This document shows, one piece after another, positions 53,053 through 64,000 of a DNA stretch of 64,000 bases. This DNA comes from Vombatus ursinus. Taxonomy: Eukaryota > Chordata > Mammalia > Diprotodontia > Vombatidae. The position numbers and the translations under genes were made by a program. The DNA is taken from positions 6,641,584 to 6,705,583 of the forward strand of contig NW_020954611.1 in NCBI RefSeq assembly GCF_900497805.2, given 5' to 3'. Numbering within the stretch: the first letter of the stretch is position 1; each line of letters opens with the position of its first letter. Under the pieces are notes generated by a model. That model saw nothing but the letters and a program-made list of their open reading frames with translations, was not told the origin of the DNA and ran no database searches.

Positions 53053-53506
53053 TTTATTTTTTTCACCATCTCACCAGCTCTCCCCCCATGGGGGAAAAAA
53101 GAAAAACAAAATCCTTGTTACAAATATACACGGGGAAAACAAATTCCTGTATTGGCCATGTATAAAAATGGATGTCACGTTCTGCATATTTAGTCATTCA
53201 CTTCTCTGTCAGGGAGTAGGTGACATTATCAGTCCTTGATCATGGTTGATCATTGAATTGATCTGTTCTTGAATATTTCCAAACTGCACATTTTTTACAA
53301 TGTTGTTGGTATAGTATAAATTAGTCTCCTGATTCTATTCACTTCACTATGTATTTATTATTCATTCAAGTCTTTCCTAGTTTCTCTGAAGCCATCCCAT
53401 CCTTTCTTACATCAAAAAAAGTATTCCATTACATTCACAAACCATAATTTGTTCAGCCATTTCCAAAGTGATGGACACCCCCTTAATTTCTAGTTCTTTG
53501 CTGCTG
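53053..53506 (-). mobile_element. L1-type LINE 3' UTR and ORF2 end, antisense
   Basis: 'aagtattccattacattcac', 'aaaccataatttgttcagcc', 'gatggacacccccttaattt' and 'ctagttctttgctgctgttt' are the antisense of the ORF2 end. Left of it lies the 3' UTR ('attcaagtctttcctagttt', 'tccccccatgggggaaaaaa'). It is cut at 53506 by a SINE start. Confidence 0.72.
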
Positions 53507-53509
53507 TTT

Positions 53510-53768
53510 AAACTAGGTGGTGCAAAGGATAGAGTGTTGCATCTAGGGTCAGGGAGACCTAAGTTCAAATCCAATTATAGGCACTTATTAGGTATGTGAC
53601 CCTGGGAAAATAATGACCTTTGTCTGATTCTGTTTCCTCATCTATCAAGTGAGGGGTAATAATAGCATCCACTACCTCTCAGAATTGTTGTGAGGATAAC
53701 ATAAGATAATTCTATGTTGCAAGCCTTAATGTACTATATAAATGCTCGTTATTAATAATATGAGCTAT
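53510..53768 (+). repeat. tRNA-head SINE with THER1-like tail
   Basis: 'actaggtggtgcaaaggata', 'gttcaaatccaattataggc', 'tgaccctgggaaaataatga', 'agaattgttgtgaggataac' and 'gtactatataaatgctcgtt'. The first few bases of the head are lost. Confidence 0.78.
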
Positions 53769-53769
53769 G

Positions 53770-54075
53770 TTACAAATGAGTGATTGGGAGAACTACATTA
53801 TAGGGGGGTTATTATGACATATTCATGATAAAATAAGGATGCTTAGTGAAACAATATCATCGCACTTGAAAGAAGTATATGTTAGGCAGTGAATGAGCAG
53901 TTATTGCCGACAAGGGGGTTTGGGAGTTTGTTAGTGAAGTTTCCTGTCTTCAGGGAAGCCATAGGTTCAAACTGTGCCATTATTGTCCATGTAGCTGGAC
54001 TGTGGTATAGCCACTTTGTTATTTGTGATCAGTCTTACTACTGAATTAGGTTGTCAAATGGTTGACTTGGTGAAA
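53770..54075. other. anonymous sequence
   Basis: No supported feature. Confidence 0.35.
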
Positions 54076-54085
54076 TGACAGTAGT

Positions 54086-56746
54086 GGTTTTTTTTTTGGA
54101 ACAAATAAAATTTTATTTGTTTATTGTTTTTTAACATGTGTTTTTAAAACTTTGGGTTACAAATTTTCTCCCTTCCTCCTTCCCTCCCCCCATTGAAAAG
54201 GCAAGCATCTCGATACAGGTTATAGATGTGTAGTCATGCAAAACACTTCCATAGTAGTCATGTTGTGAAAAAACTAAGTATATTTCCCTTCATCCTGTCC
54301 TACCCCCCATTTATTCTATTTTCTCTTTTGACCCTGTCTCTCCTCAGAAGTGTTTGCTTTTGATTATCCCCTACCCCAATATGCCCTCCCCTCTATCAAC
54401 CCCCTGCTCTCTTGTCCCCTTTCCCCCTTATTTTCCTGTAGGGTAAGATAGATTTCCATACCCCACTGTGTATGTTATTCCCTCCTTAAGCCAAATCCTA
54501 TGAGAATAAGATTCACTCCCTCTCACCTTCCTCCATTTCCCCTCCACTGTAAAAGCCTTTTCTTGTCTGTTTCATGTGAGATAATTTACCCCATTCTACT
54601 TCCCCCTTTCTCCTTCTCCCAGTATAATCCTCTCTCACCCCTTACTTTTATTTTCCAGATATCACCCCTTCATCTTCAACTCACCCTGTGCCCTCTATAT
54701 ATCTATGTATACATACATATAATTTTTTCCTTCCCACTACCCTAATGCTGACAAAGGACTCATGAGTTACAAATGTCATCTTTCCCTGCAGGAATGTAAA
54801 CAGTTCAACCCTAATAAGTCTCTTATGATTTCTTTTTCCTGTTTATCTCTTCCATGTTTCACTTGAGTCTTGTATTTGAAAGTCAAATTTTATATTCAGC
54901 TCTGGTCTTTTCCTCAGGAATGCTTGAATGTCCCCTGTTTCATTGAATGACCATTTTTTACCCTGAAGGATTATACTCTGTTTTGCTGGGTAGGTGATTC
55001 TTGGTTGTAATCCTATCTCCTTTGCCCTCCAGAATATCATACTCCATGCCCTCCAGTCCCTTAATGTAGAGCTGCTAAATCTTGTGTTACCCTGATTGTG
55101 TTTCCATAATACTTGAATTGTTTCTTTCTGGCTGCCTGCAATATTTTCTCCTTGACCCTGGGAATTTTGGAATTTGGCTACAATATTCCTAGGAGTTTTC
55201 CTTTGGGAATGTCTTTCCGGAGGTGATTGGTGGATTCTTTCAATTTCTGTTTTGCCCTCTGGTTCTAAAATATCAGGGCAGTTTTCCTTGATAATTTCTT
55301 GAAAGATGATGTCTAGGCTCTTTTTTTTGATCATGGCTTTCAGATAGTCCAATAATTTTTAAGTTCTCTCTCTTGGATCTATTTTCCAGGTCAGTTATTT
55401 TTCCAATGAGATATTTCACATTCTCTTCTATTTTTTCATTCTTTTAGATTAGCTTTACAATGCCTTGATTTCTCAAATTGTTACTAGCTTCCAATTGCTC
55501 CATTCTAATTTTTAAGGAAGTATTTTCTTCAGTAAGCTTTTGGACTTTCTTTTCCATTTGGCCAATTTTGCTTTTTAGGGCATTCTTCTCCTCATTGGCT
55601 TTTTGAACCTCTTTTGCCATTTGGGTTAGGCTATTTTTTAAGGTGTTATTTTCTTCAGTATTTTTTGGGTCTCCTTTAGCATCACTCTTGGTTTTTCCTC
55701 TACTTCTCTTACTTGCTCCTCAAAATCCTTTTTGAGCTCTTCCATGGCCTGGGACCAATTCATATTTTTCTTGGAGGCTTTGGATGTAGGAGCTTTGGCT
55801 TCATTGTCTTCTTCTGGTTGTGTGTTTTGATCTTCTTTGTCACCAAAGTAAGATAATATAGTCTGACTCTTTTTGCACTGCTTGCTTATGATCCTGGCCA
55901 ATTACCTGAGTTATAAACTCTTTGTTAAGGTAGGAGTCTGTTTCCAGTGTGGAGAATGTACTGTCCCAAGCTTCAGGGGTTTTGTGTAGCTATTTTCAGA
56001 GATACTTGTAGAGACCTGTAAATTTTCAGTTCTTCCAAGGTGCTGTGATCAAAGGCGAGGTGTTTACTCCTTTCCTGTCCCGTGCTCTGGTCTATGAGTG
56101 ACCACAAGCACTCTTTTTTGTCTTGGAACTGTGAGGAGAATTTCCTCTCCACCGCCACCACAAGCTCCACCACGCCAGTGCTTCTCCTTGCCCAAGGACC
56201 ACCACCCAGAACTGTGACCCAGATCCAAGCATGGGCAAAGCAAGAGGATCCTACACCAGCATAGAAATCCCTGCAATCCCCCTCTGATCAGCCACTCAAT
56301 TCCCTTCAGTCTGTGGGCTGGAAGCTCAGGAAGCAGCTGCCGCCCCGGGGCCGAGCTCTGCAAATGGGGCTGAGACCCTCTCACTTCTCTCTCACTGTAG
56401 AAACAGACTTTTCCCACTGACCTTCTAAGTTGTCTTTGGTGTTCATGGGTTGAGAAGTCCGGAGACCACCACAGCTGCCTGTGATTCAGTCCTCTGAGGC
56501 CTGCTCCAGGTTTGCTATGACCTGTGTTCCCATGCCAAACTGCGCTCCTCTCCCAGTCTGGCGCGATACACTTTTCCGATCAACCATCCAGGTTATCTTG
56601 GACTAGAAATTTGTTTCACTCTGTCTTTTTGTGGGTTCTGCTGCTTTAGAATTTGTTTAGAGCCATTTTTTTTAGGTATTTGGAGGGGTTTGGGGGAGAA
56701 CTCAAGTAAATCACTGCTTTTCCTCTGCCATCTTGGCTTTGCCCCC
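54086..56746 (-). mobile_element. HAL1 (half-L1) element, end to end, with 10-bp target duplication
   Basis: Antisense, 2.66 kb. The 5' end at 56746 reads on the minus strand GGGGGCAAAGCCAAGATGGC, an L1-type 5' terminus. A GC-richer 5' UTR covers about 55950-56740, ORF1 about 54843-55901, a purine-rich 3' region follows, and the element ends with an A-tail (T-run at about 54088-54097). There is no ORF2. Flanks share 'tgacagtagt' at 54076-54085 and 56747-56756. HAL1 is known as a non-autonomous L1 derivative that relies on L1 ORF2p. This one is among the best-kept elements here. Confidence 0.9.
54843..55901 (-). pseudogene. HAL1 ORF1 (L1 ORF1p-like RNA-binding protein), broken
   Basis: About 353 codons. 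The N-terminal segment (55638-55901) reads QCKKSQTILSYFGDKED and NWSQAMEELKKDFEEQ. A heptad-rich coiled coil follows in another frame (QMEKKVQKLTEENTSLK). The last 169 codons (54843-55352) hold the RRM and C-terminal domain: SLDIIFQEIIKENCP, RNIVAKFQNSQ, RITYPAKQSIILQGKKWSFN and FLRKRPELNIKF. A frame change near 55640-55660 and a return near 55340, plus a stop within the coil, break it. Domain order is that of L1 ORF1p. Confidence 0.87.
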
Positions 56747-56756
56747 TGACAGTAGT

Positions 56757-58340
56757 CAGTGTTGAAGTCCATGGATTAGCTCAGCCACTGTTGGCCACTC
56801 CACTTAATAGGGCAGAAAGAGGGAATGGGGGTTTACATGTATCAGATTATAGGGTTATATAGCAACATTTGACAGATCCAGAGAGGGAAATGAGGGGGAA
56901 AAATAAGATCCAAGTCAAGATCTAAGTGAATAGACCAGAAGTTAGGCTGGGTCAGGGTCAAAGCCAGGAGTTCACAGAGACAACCAATCCTAAGTAGAAA
57001 GTCATGGACTTAGCCCAAGAGCAGGGGAAAGGGGGTGGGATCCAAAATTAGAGGGAACAACCTGAATTGTTATATAAAGTTGTTTGTATAAAGCAGGGTA
57101 GGGGGAGGCAAAAAATGTCAGCTAATGGCAGTTTATCTCGCATAAGGAAGCAGTTTAAGACAGCAGTGGTATCCACTACTCCTCACTCAGCTGTGACCAC
57201 ACAGCTGTGGGTCTGGACAGGCATGGTTGATTATTGTATTGGAGAGACATGATGAAAATAAGAGGCAGTCTAAACAAAAGCATAGGTAAAAGCAGAATTA
57301 AAAATATATGCTGGGCAAAGTAGTTCAAAACAAATGTTGATTGATGTTTGATTAGATTCTTAGATTTCTCTCCCAGTGAATATCTGGTGCTATTCAACTG
57401 ATCCAGCACAAGAATGAGGTTAATTAAGGATGCATCTCATGCAGTCACATGTGCATAGTTGACCTATGTTGGTGGAAAAAGTGACCATATTTCCTTATAA
57501 AGCTTAATAGTAAGCCATAATCTTAATTGGAGTCACAAAATAGATAAAGAATGCTTTATTGCTTTGAAATCTATGCCATTCTGTCCCTCTTTTCAGAGCT
57601 TGTTTTTAAAACTACACGTTATGTAGCCCAACAAACCAAATATATTTACCATTTTTTCCCGTATATTATCAAAAGCTGCAGCCAGCTCAGTCAATTCAGG
57701 GGAGGAAATGAGCTATTTGGTTGTCATCATACAGACTGAAGGTCTAGTTGGCTGAATTTTTTCCTCAGCTGAACAGGAATCCTGTACATACAGACGTAGC
57801 CAATAGACTCTTTAGCTGTTTAGCTCAACAGACTCTGTACAATGCCAAAATAACCAGATGGTCAATGGAAAAACCCCAACAATCTAATAACAGGTTAGTT
57901 GATATGGTATTAGACTGAGTGACATTTTTTCAAATGTGCTGGATAGTTGTTTAACTCCATTTTTCAGTTTTCAAGCCACTATTTGCTAATGCATTCGAAA
58001 TACCAGTTGATAAAAGTTCTATATAATAGCCTGAGTATCAAGGAGCTTAAAACTATTGACCACCCAACTGTTATTTGATGAATTAAAGAAAGTTTCTAGT
58101 ACTTAAAAAAGGTAAAAGACATCGATGCATGTTTTCATCAGTGGGATGCTAGCCTTTAAGATGAACTCATTTGGTTCAATTCAAACTAGCTTCAGGCTTG
58201 TTATGGACTATAGTGGAGTTTGATTTTTCTTATTGTAAAATCTAGAACAATTTTTTTCATACATGGATACACGGTAACCGAAACTGAAAGAATGACCAGG
58301 TGGCATCACAAGGTTGGAGAATTCTATTGTGTTCTGGATG
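56757..58340. other. anonymous sequence, 1.6 kb
   Basis: No gene or recognisable repeat. 'taacctgtttgtc'-like MIR words are absent here. Confidence 0.35.
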
Positions 58341-58349
58341 ATCATTTTA

Positions 58350-58560
58350 GGTGAGATAAACTGGAAGAGCCCTGGAATTGGAGTCAAGAGACTCATTAAG
58401 TGAATAAGTCACTTAATATCTTTCCACCTCAGTTTCCTCATCTATAAAATGGGATAATAATATTCTACTTGTACCACCTGCCAATCAGGATTGGAAAGAG
58501 TCTTGCAAACTTTTAAATGTTATAGAAATGTAAGTTACCATGAATGTTCTTATCCTTTCC
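58350..58560 (+). repeat. MIR/THER1 SINE
   Basis: 'gagccctggaattggagtca', 'aataagtcacttaatatctt', 'cctcagtttcctcatctata', 'aaatgggataataatattct' and 'aatgttatagaaatgtaagt'. A deletion removed part of the tRNA-like half. Confidence 0.75.
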
Positions 58561-58561
58561 C

Positions 58562-59010
58562 TCTTATATTCAGATAGAAATAGTTCTGCCTAGATAGGTC
58601 ACTATCCCACTACTGTTCCTTTATATTTAATATTTAGAGGACTATTGAGCAGGTACATTTATTGATTTCTTCTTATAATTGAAGTGTGGGGATTTCAGTT
58701 CTTCTGTAGGCTCATTGAAAGCATCCTCAGGACAACTCCAGTAGGAGACAGGTTGACAAAATAATATCATCCTATGCTTACAAGGTTGCTGTTTCTTCTA
58801 CTTTGCCACAATATTTTGAAGCTTTTCATTCCATGCTAATTAGAGATCATGTGTCCTCATTATGGTGACCTCTATTAAAAATGTTGTTCTTAAATTTTTG
58901 TTGGTCATCATTATGACTGAGTAATCATGAGAAACAAGCAGTTTTTTCTGTGATCATGCTTAGGTTCCAGAATAGTATTATTTGTAGATTTCCAAGGATA
59001 TTGAGGAGTC
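58562..59010. other. anonymous sequence
   Basis: No supported feature. Confidence 0.35.
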
Positions 59011-59015
59011 TGTAT

Positions 59016-59255
59016 TAGGTGGTACAGTGGAGAGAGTGCTGGGCCTGGAATTAAGAAGACATGAATTTAAATCTGGCCTCAGTAACTTACTAGCTGTGTG
59101 ATCCTGAGCAAGTGATGTAACCTGTTTGTCTCAGTTTCTTTAACACAAAATGAGAATAATAACAGCATCCACCTTTCAGGGTTTTTGTAAAGCACTTAGC
59201 ATAGTACTTGGCACATAACAGGTACCATATAAATGCTTATTATTTTTCCTTCTCT
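59016..59255 (+). repeat. tRNA-head SINE with THER1-like tail
   Basis: 'taggtggtacagtggagaga', 'gtgctgggcctggaattaag', 'cttactagctgtgtgatcct', 'gcatccacctttcagggttt', 'aaagcacttagcatagtact' and 'taccatataaatgcttatta'. Near full length. Confidence 0.82.
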
Positions 59256-59257
59256 TC

Positions 59258-59630
59258 CCTTCCAATGTAGGTATTAGTCATCTGTTAATTTATGAAGGAT
59301 AGAAAGCTTCTTGTATTTAATTCTGTTCAATTGATTTTGTCTTTCTAGATATTTGTTAGTTGCCAAATTTTGCAACATATAGTGATATATTGCACATATT
59401 CAATTTTTACTTTGTGAAATACGTATTGATTAGTAAGTCTCAGCTCTATGTTTTATTAACATTGAAAGGGTTTTTGTTTGGACATATTCTAGATCAGCAT
59501 ATTAAGTTAAGTCTGGTAGATGTTAATTGCTCTAAATGTGTTCTTCCCTTTACAAATTGACTTCAGGATGCCAGTCAGTCTCTTTGTGTACACATCCTCA
59601 GCTTTCTTCTTGACATCCTTACAGCAGCAT
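59258..59630. other. anonymous sequence
   Basis: No supported feature. Confidence 0.35.
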
Positions 59631-59634
59631 TGAT

Positions 59635-59800
59635 TTAGAGTTGAAAGGGATGACAGGGGTCATTTAGTCCAATCCCCTTCATTTTACAAGATGATGAAGC
59701 CTACGGAAGTTAAGTGTCTTGCCAAAGGTTACATATGTAGAAAATGGTAGAGCCAAGAATCAAACTCAGGAAACTTGACTCTAAGTTCAGTTCCCTTTTA
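59635..59800 (-). repeat. MIR SINE, antisense
   Basis: 'gagttgaaagggatgacagg', 'tccaatccccttcattttac', 'gaagttaagtgtcttgccaa', 'gtagagccaagaatcaaact' give the antisense MIR/THER1 core. Confidence 0.75.
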
Positions 59801-59801
59801 G

Positions 59802-60335
59802 AATTTTAGAATAATAATTTCATCCTGAGGAAGTCCAGATCACACATTGATATCATTGGAGAAAGTAACTGTTTAATGTACTTTTCGGTGGAGCTCTCTA
59901 ACTTAAGACTTCCACTGATTTGAAAGGCCTACCCAGTTCTGTTCAGAAGTGATGATAACTGATTTAAGGTTAAGCATGCTAGAACCATAGCAGGCAAAAA
60001 TGGTCTCCTTGGAAGTTATCTCTCTGCAAGATTTTATATCAATTGTTTTTGACATAATTGTACTGGACATATTTTTAAATAAAGAACAATTTTCCACATA
60101 GATATCGAATACTCTTACTCAGATCTTTTAAAAAAATATTTGCATTATATGACTGAACCATGAGTATGGAATTGAATCCAAGGCAATACAGTAACCAATA
60201 AAGGCAGTATAAAAACTGTAACTTTTCATATGTTGCCTTCCTATAAATGTTTATAGTTTTTTTGAATAATGAAAGTTGTAAATGTTTTGTATAAAGTACA
60301 AAAATACAAAATTGGTTTTTATTTGGAGGGGTCAT
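59802..60335. other. anonymous sequence
   Basis: No supported feature. Confidence 0.35.
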
Positions 60336-60339
60336 TGAT

Positions 60340-60512
60340 CTCACTTTTATTATTTTTATTATTTATAATTTATAAATATAAATATAAATATATTCATTTT
60401 TATATATACTTATTTATATTTGTAATATTTATATTTATAATTTATAAATATAAATTATAAAAATTTATATATATAAATATATATTTATTATTATAATTCA
60501 TTATTTATTACC
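60340..60512. repeat. AT-rich low-complexity tract with self-complementary units
   Basis: Nearly pure A/T with repeated 'tttataaatataaa' and 'tatatttataatttataa' words that pair with each other, so it could form cruciforms. Looks like degenerate simple sequence. Confidence 0.88.
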
Positions 60513-60514
60513 TC

Positions 60515-61910
60515 TTCATTAACCTCTTCTCTTCTTTATGTTAGATGGCCTTGTGTTTGCATCAGAGAATAAACTAGTAAAGCATTTTGCTAGTGAATCA
60601 CACACCATTGTCACGCATTTGAGGCAGTAATTATGAATCTTATCTAACTGTATGAATTTCCAGTTTTTCATAGAAGGTAGAGCTTCAGTCACTTCCCTTG
60701 ATTTAACAGTTATATTAATGCTCTCAAGGCTTCTGTTACAGCTTTGATCCAGCTTAAACTTTCATTGTTTTGTCCTGTTCTCAGGTATGGAGGATCAGAA
60801 ATTTCTACATCCCCCTTTGTCAGGGGTTCTCTCTTTGCCCTAATTTCCTTTCTGCTCAAATATCTGTAGTATAGTCTTAGATTTATACTAAACTATTTTG
60901 TTCTTTGCTGTTGCTTTGACTGCTTTTGATTGGTAAGGGGATCAAGAATTTCTGATATGCTTTTGTTTTCTGTATTCAGTTCTGCAGGGTTTTTTCTTTG
61001 CCTAGAATTTGGTAATATAGTGTAGAGAATATTCAAGTTCTCTGCTGGGCCCATTGGCTAGATATTTATATAGCCTTCCAATATTTTTCCATATGTCCTA
61101 AATTTTTTAAAATTAATATGGTATTTATTTATCTTCCCTCTGTCAACTTCAGCTTTTCCCAGGGCTGCCTGTGGAGGTGGAGGGTGAGGTGACCACAGTG
61201 TAATGAGACACAAGGACTAGGAAGAAGAAGAGGTATGGGGGAGTAGAAAAGGTTCTCTCATATATGGAAGAGGATAGAGAGGACCATCTTCAGGCAAAAG
61301 AGCTCCATGGTCTTAGGGCAGAGCCCGGGATGGTGTAGGAGAAGAGCTATTGCTTTAAGAAGGGCTTCCTATAATAAACAATGATGAGACTTCCAAATGC
61401 AGCCCCAATCTCAGCCCGAAAGTTAGCCACCTGTTAAGGGGCAACTCCAGCCCCGTTGAGCTTGACTGCTGTGTCATTTTCTCTTGAGACAGAGTTCATT
61501 TGGAAGCCATACCTAGGAATGGCTGAGGTCAGGGGCCCTGATGCTGCCAAGGTGGTGAGGCTTTCTTCTGTTTGAACTTCTGGTCAGTTCAGTGCCACCG
61601 CAAATAATAGTAGATTCAGTAACTAAGAACTTCTCACAAGGCAGGAGTAGAGAGCAAAAGAACTGCCCACAGAGTAGACAAGTCAATAGCTTTCTCAGGT
61701 TGCTTCTGCCATGATGGCATTGGGTACCAGTCCTTAGGAGGATTACTAGATAGTTCTCTCCCCACCCCCAAGCTCTTGCTGTTGCACTTTTGAGTGCAGA
61801 TCCTGAAATCTTTTTACACTCTGTCAAGTATTGTGGGAGAATAATTCATTCATGATGGTTCTAGCAGATGACAGTTTCTTTGAATTACTCCATTCTGAAG
61901 TAATTTGTTA
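60515..61910. other. anonymous sequence, 1.4 kb
   Basis: No repeat family recognised. Somewhat higher GC at 61150-61820. An open frame at 61513-61827 (-) has no recognisable domain. Confidence 0.35.
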
Positions 61911-61914
61911 GAGT

Positions 61915-61915
61915 T

Positions 61916-61955
<40 letters not shown>
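61915..61955. repeat. (ATC)n microsatellite
   Basis: About 13 uninterrupted ATC units. Confidence 0.97.
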
Positions 61956-62099
61956 ATCTCATTCTTCCCATATTTACAATGACATTAAGATAGAAGTGGT
62001 TATTCTTTGAACACGTGTGGAACTATTGCTCAGGTGGATAAAATAACTGCTTTGTATAGTAGAATAAAAGAATTAGAATATAAACTTACCCTTTAAAGC

Positions 62100-62235
62100 A
62101 AAGATTCTTACCTTTTTTTTGTGTAAGACTCCTCTGAAACTCTTATGAAGCCTTTCTCAGAATTGTGTTTTTTAAGTACAAAAAAAAAGTACACAGGATT
62201 ACAATATGCAAACCAATTATACTGAAATTCAGTTA
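62100..62235 (+). mobile_element. old DNA-transposon-like repeat, second copy
   Basis: 'aaagattcttacctttt', 'cttatgaagcctttctcaga', 'gtacacaggattacaatatg', 'caaaccaattatactgaaat' and 'tcagttatcaa' match the element at 5.48-5.88 kb in the same orientation. Confidence 0.5.
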
Positions 62236-62239
62236 TCAA

Positions 62240-62263
62240 CATATATATGTATATATATATTAT
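62240..62263. repeat. (TA)n-rich tract
   Basis: Alternating TA/ATGT units about 24 bp long at the end of the DNA-type repeat. Confidence 0.8.
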
Positions 62264-62304
62264 ACATCACAACTTGCATTTATTTAGTTGCTCCTCATAA
62301 CATT

Positions 62305-62450
62305 CATCCATTTGACAAGCATTTAGTAAGTATCTGCTATGTGCCAGGCACTGGGCTAGGCACAAACATAAAACAATCTTGGACCTCGAGGAACTTATCC
62401 CTTATTAGGGGATAAACTACACATAAAAACTAATACAAATATATATGCTG
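62305..62450 (+). repeat. mammal-wide interspersed repeat ('TGCCAGGCACTGGGCTAGG' type)
   Basis: 'gacaagcatttagtaagtat', 'ctgctatgtgccaggcactg', 'ggacctcgaggaacttatcc' and 'ggggataaactacacataaa'. Same class as 39.7 kb. Confidence 0.65.
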
Positions 62451-62454
62451 TGTG

Positions 62455-63270
62455 TTTAGTTTTGTGTTTTGACAGGGGCAGAATTGCCCTTGGAAGTGTA
62501 GTTATGAAACAGAATCACATATGATTATGTTCCCAGTTAGAAAACTCTTTAAAGGTAACTCTCTCCTATGACGTTCCCAGAGCTATCCCAGGCCCTCATG
62601 CCCCAAACAAAAGGACATATGGAAATGCAAAGAACAAAACCAACTACAGCTATTTATGAGAAATAAGGTTAAGTGCTGTCTTAAACAGAATAAAAGAACA
62701 TTCTTAGAAGTGGATGGCGGTCATACCCATCTTGAGTAGGCATTGGCAAGTGGATAAGGACTGCCATGTTCCTCCATATATATTTTTCCCTCAGTGCTTC
62801 AGCCAGTTGAGAGAATGCCCATGATTAAGAATAATAACAAAAACAGTCTCACACCTTGCCTCTTTAGTTTTCACTTCTCCATTGTCCCAGGAGGCAGCGT
62901 AGATCTGAGGGCTGTAACTGCTGATGTCACCATTGTGACTGCTTCCTGATGATGGGGCCAAGGAAAGAATCCACATCCCTTCACTTGGCATGTATTGCCC
63001 TCCTCTCTTGAGAAGGAAATAATTAAAACGCCTATTGTGGAGGAAAGGTGTTCCCTTCAGTCCTGATCATTCCTTGGGTTCCTCTCATTCTGAACTGGGA
63101 AGAGAGACAACATCCTGGGTATTTAGAGACTTAGACCCCATGCAAGAAAGCCAGCCAAGCCTTCCCAGAAGGACTGTTAACAGTCACAAAGAAAATAAAT
63201 GGTAATGTTGGTACTATGGGGGACATACTGACAGCTGGGGGATCAGGAAAGACCAAAGTAGGGAAGTTAA
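62455..63270. other. anonymous sequence
   Basis: No supported feature. Confidence 0.35.
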
Positions 63271-63271
63271 A

Positions 63272-63790
63272 CTATGAGGAGGGAGACGAAGGCATCAAGA
63301 AAACACAACAGATGTGAAGAGAGGGTAGCAATAGTCTATCAGTAGTGAGAACACAGTGAACTGGAGTGAAGGGTCCTAGATGTGAAATCATCAGACCCAA
63401 ATGGAAGCTGACACTTCCTTGGCTATAACAGATAACTTTTGACTTATCACTACACTCCTCTGGGTACTCGACAGGACATAAACCCATCTGCTTGTCCCAA
63501 CCCTGACAGAAAGTGTAATTTAGGACAACCACTATGTTTTCTGGGTTGGGATCCAAACAGCTTGGAACACTGCTCCTTTTGGCCTGGCATATGAAGTGTT
63601 GTCTGCCCCTGCAAAAAAACAAGACTGAGAACCCCTCTTCATATTTCCAAAGTCTTCCATAGCCAGTGGCCCTGGAGGGCATACCAGGGCAGGATCTAGA
63701 AGAATTATTTCCAGCAATCCTTTTGGCAGCATTAATTCTCCAAGCTGCCATAGTTTTCCTCTTATATTCGCTCTCCTCTTTTCCTGTCAT
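63272..63790 (-). other. 172-codon open frame, unidentified
   Basis: The longest open frame outside recognised repeats. It holds scattered cysteines (CPGMPSR, NYTFCQGWDK, CPVEYPEEC) and a hydrophobic C-terminus, but no domain I recognise, no coding-like neighbour, and overlapping open frames on both strands. Chance is the simplest explanation. An exon or an old element cannot be excluded. Confidence 0.15.
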
Positions 63791-64000
63791 TGTCCTCCCT
63801 TTTTATTTGTGTTGTCTGGTCGCTGCCCTAGTGGCAGTGGGTTTGAGGATAGAGTTGATTGGGTAGGGGAGAGCAAAGTCAGATTTTCAAATAAGTGGAG
63901 TGGGTATTGTATTTCAAGGCAATTTTATCCCATATCTCACAATAGTCAATGCAACTTGTTTAGTGAGAAGGATATAATTGTTCACCATCAGTAAGGGTTT

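Noticed and set aside
60340-60512. Replication origin or matrix-attachment site
   Set aside because: The only evidence is AT richness. Degenerate simple sequence explains it.
61130-61840. Possible solo LTR (moderate GC, an AATAAA-like word near 61374)
   Set aside because: No paired ends, target duplication, primer-binding site or related copy could be seen. No LTR element is supported anywhere in the window.
61915-61955. Coding poly-aspartate or poly-serine tract
   Set aside because: The ATC array is not within an extended open frame and fits a plain microsatellite.
1-64000. CRISPR arrays, operons, bacterial-type genes
   Set aside because: The repeat content is that of a mammal. No regularly spaced direct repeats with unique spacers and no dense coding were seen.

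Overview
The window looks like marsupial autosomal intergenic (or deep intronic) DNA. Three tRNA-derived SINEs of the WSINE1 type (5'-GGCAGCTAGGTGG...; 3'-AACCCCAATTGCC plus A-tail), several MAR1-type SINEs, marsupial-type L1 and HAL1 copies, and many decayed MIR/THER1, L2 and CR1/L3 pieces point to a metatherian. The WSINE1 copies suggest an Australian lineage rather than an opossum, but that is an inference from remembered family consensus. I found no intact host protein-coding gene, no CpG-island promoter and no complete provirus.

Layout. 0-8 kb: L1 3' end, an L2 reverse-transcriptase relic, an antisense L1, L2 3' tails, and an old DNA element split by two SINEs (5.48-5.9 kb). 8-19 kb: mostly anonymous sequence with a TTCC array, a palindromic hAT-type MITE (12.4 kb), a small local duplication (12.8/13.3 kb), a weak non-LTR relic (16 kb) and an antisense WSINE1. 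19.5-24.5 kb: a gapped TTTC array, then a run of very old LINEs (L1, L2, CR1/L3) in antisense and a MAR1 SINE. 25-30 kb: one small exon-like segment, a decayed C2H2 zinc-finger pseudogene split by a WSINE1, and a 20-bp perfect inverted repeat. 30-35 kb: CR1/L3 pieces, an RTE LINE nested in an older L1 with a 9-bp target duplication, and a protein-like relic I could not identify. 36.9-38.1 kb: an L1 insertion with 5' inversion, bounded by a perfect 13-bp target duplication. 41.2-45.2 kb: a 7SL (SRP) RNA pseudogene directly followed by the 5' end of an L1 with ORF1 and an internally deleted ORF2. 46-53 kb: SINEs, L2, a second inverted L1 and an old tandem duplication (50.1/51.0 kb). 54.1-56.7 kb: an end-to-end HAL1 (L1 without ORF2) with a 10-bp target duplication. 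57-64 kb: mostly anonymous sequence with MIR pieces and simple repeats.

There is no operon-like or pathway logic here. The content is a layered record of non-LTR retrotransposition: old L2/CR1/MIR, then L1/HAL1/RTE, then SINEs, plus retrocopies of host RNAs (7SL, and possibly a zinc-finger mRNA). The best material for a second look is the 7SL-L1 junction, the two inverted L1s, the HAL1-versus-L1 comparison, the RTE-in-L1 nesting, the zinc-finger relic and the 29.4 kb inverted repeat. Family names rest on recognition by eye, not on a database search.
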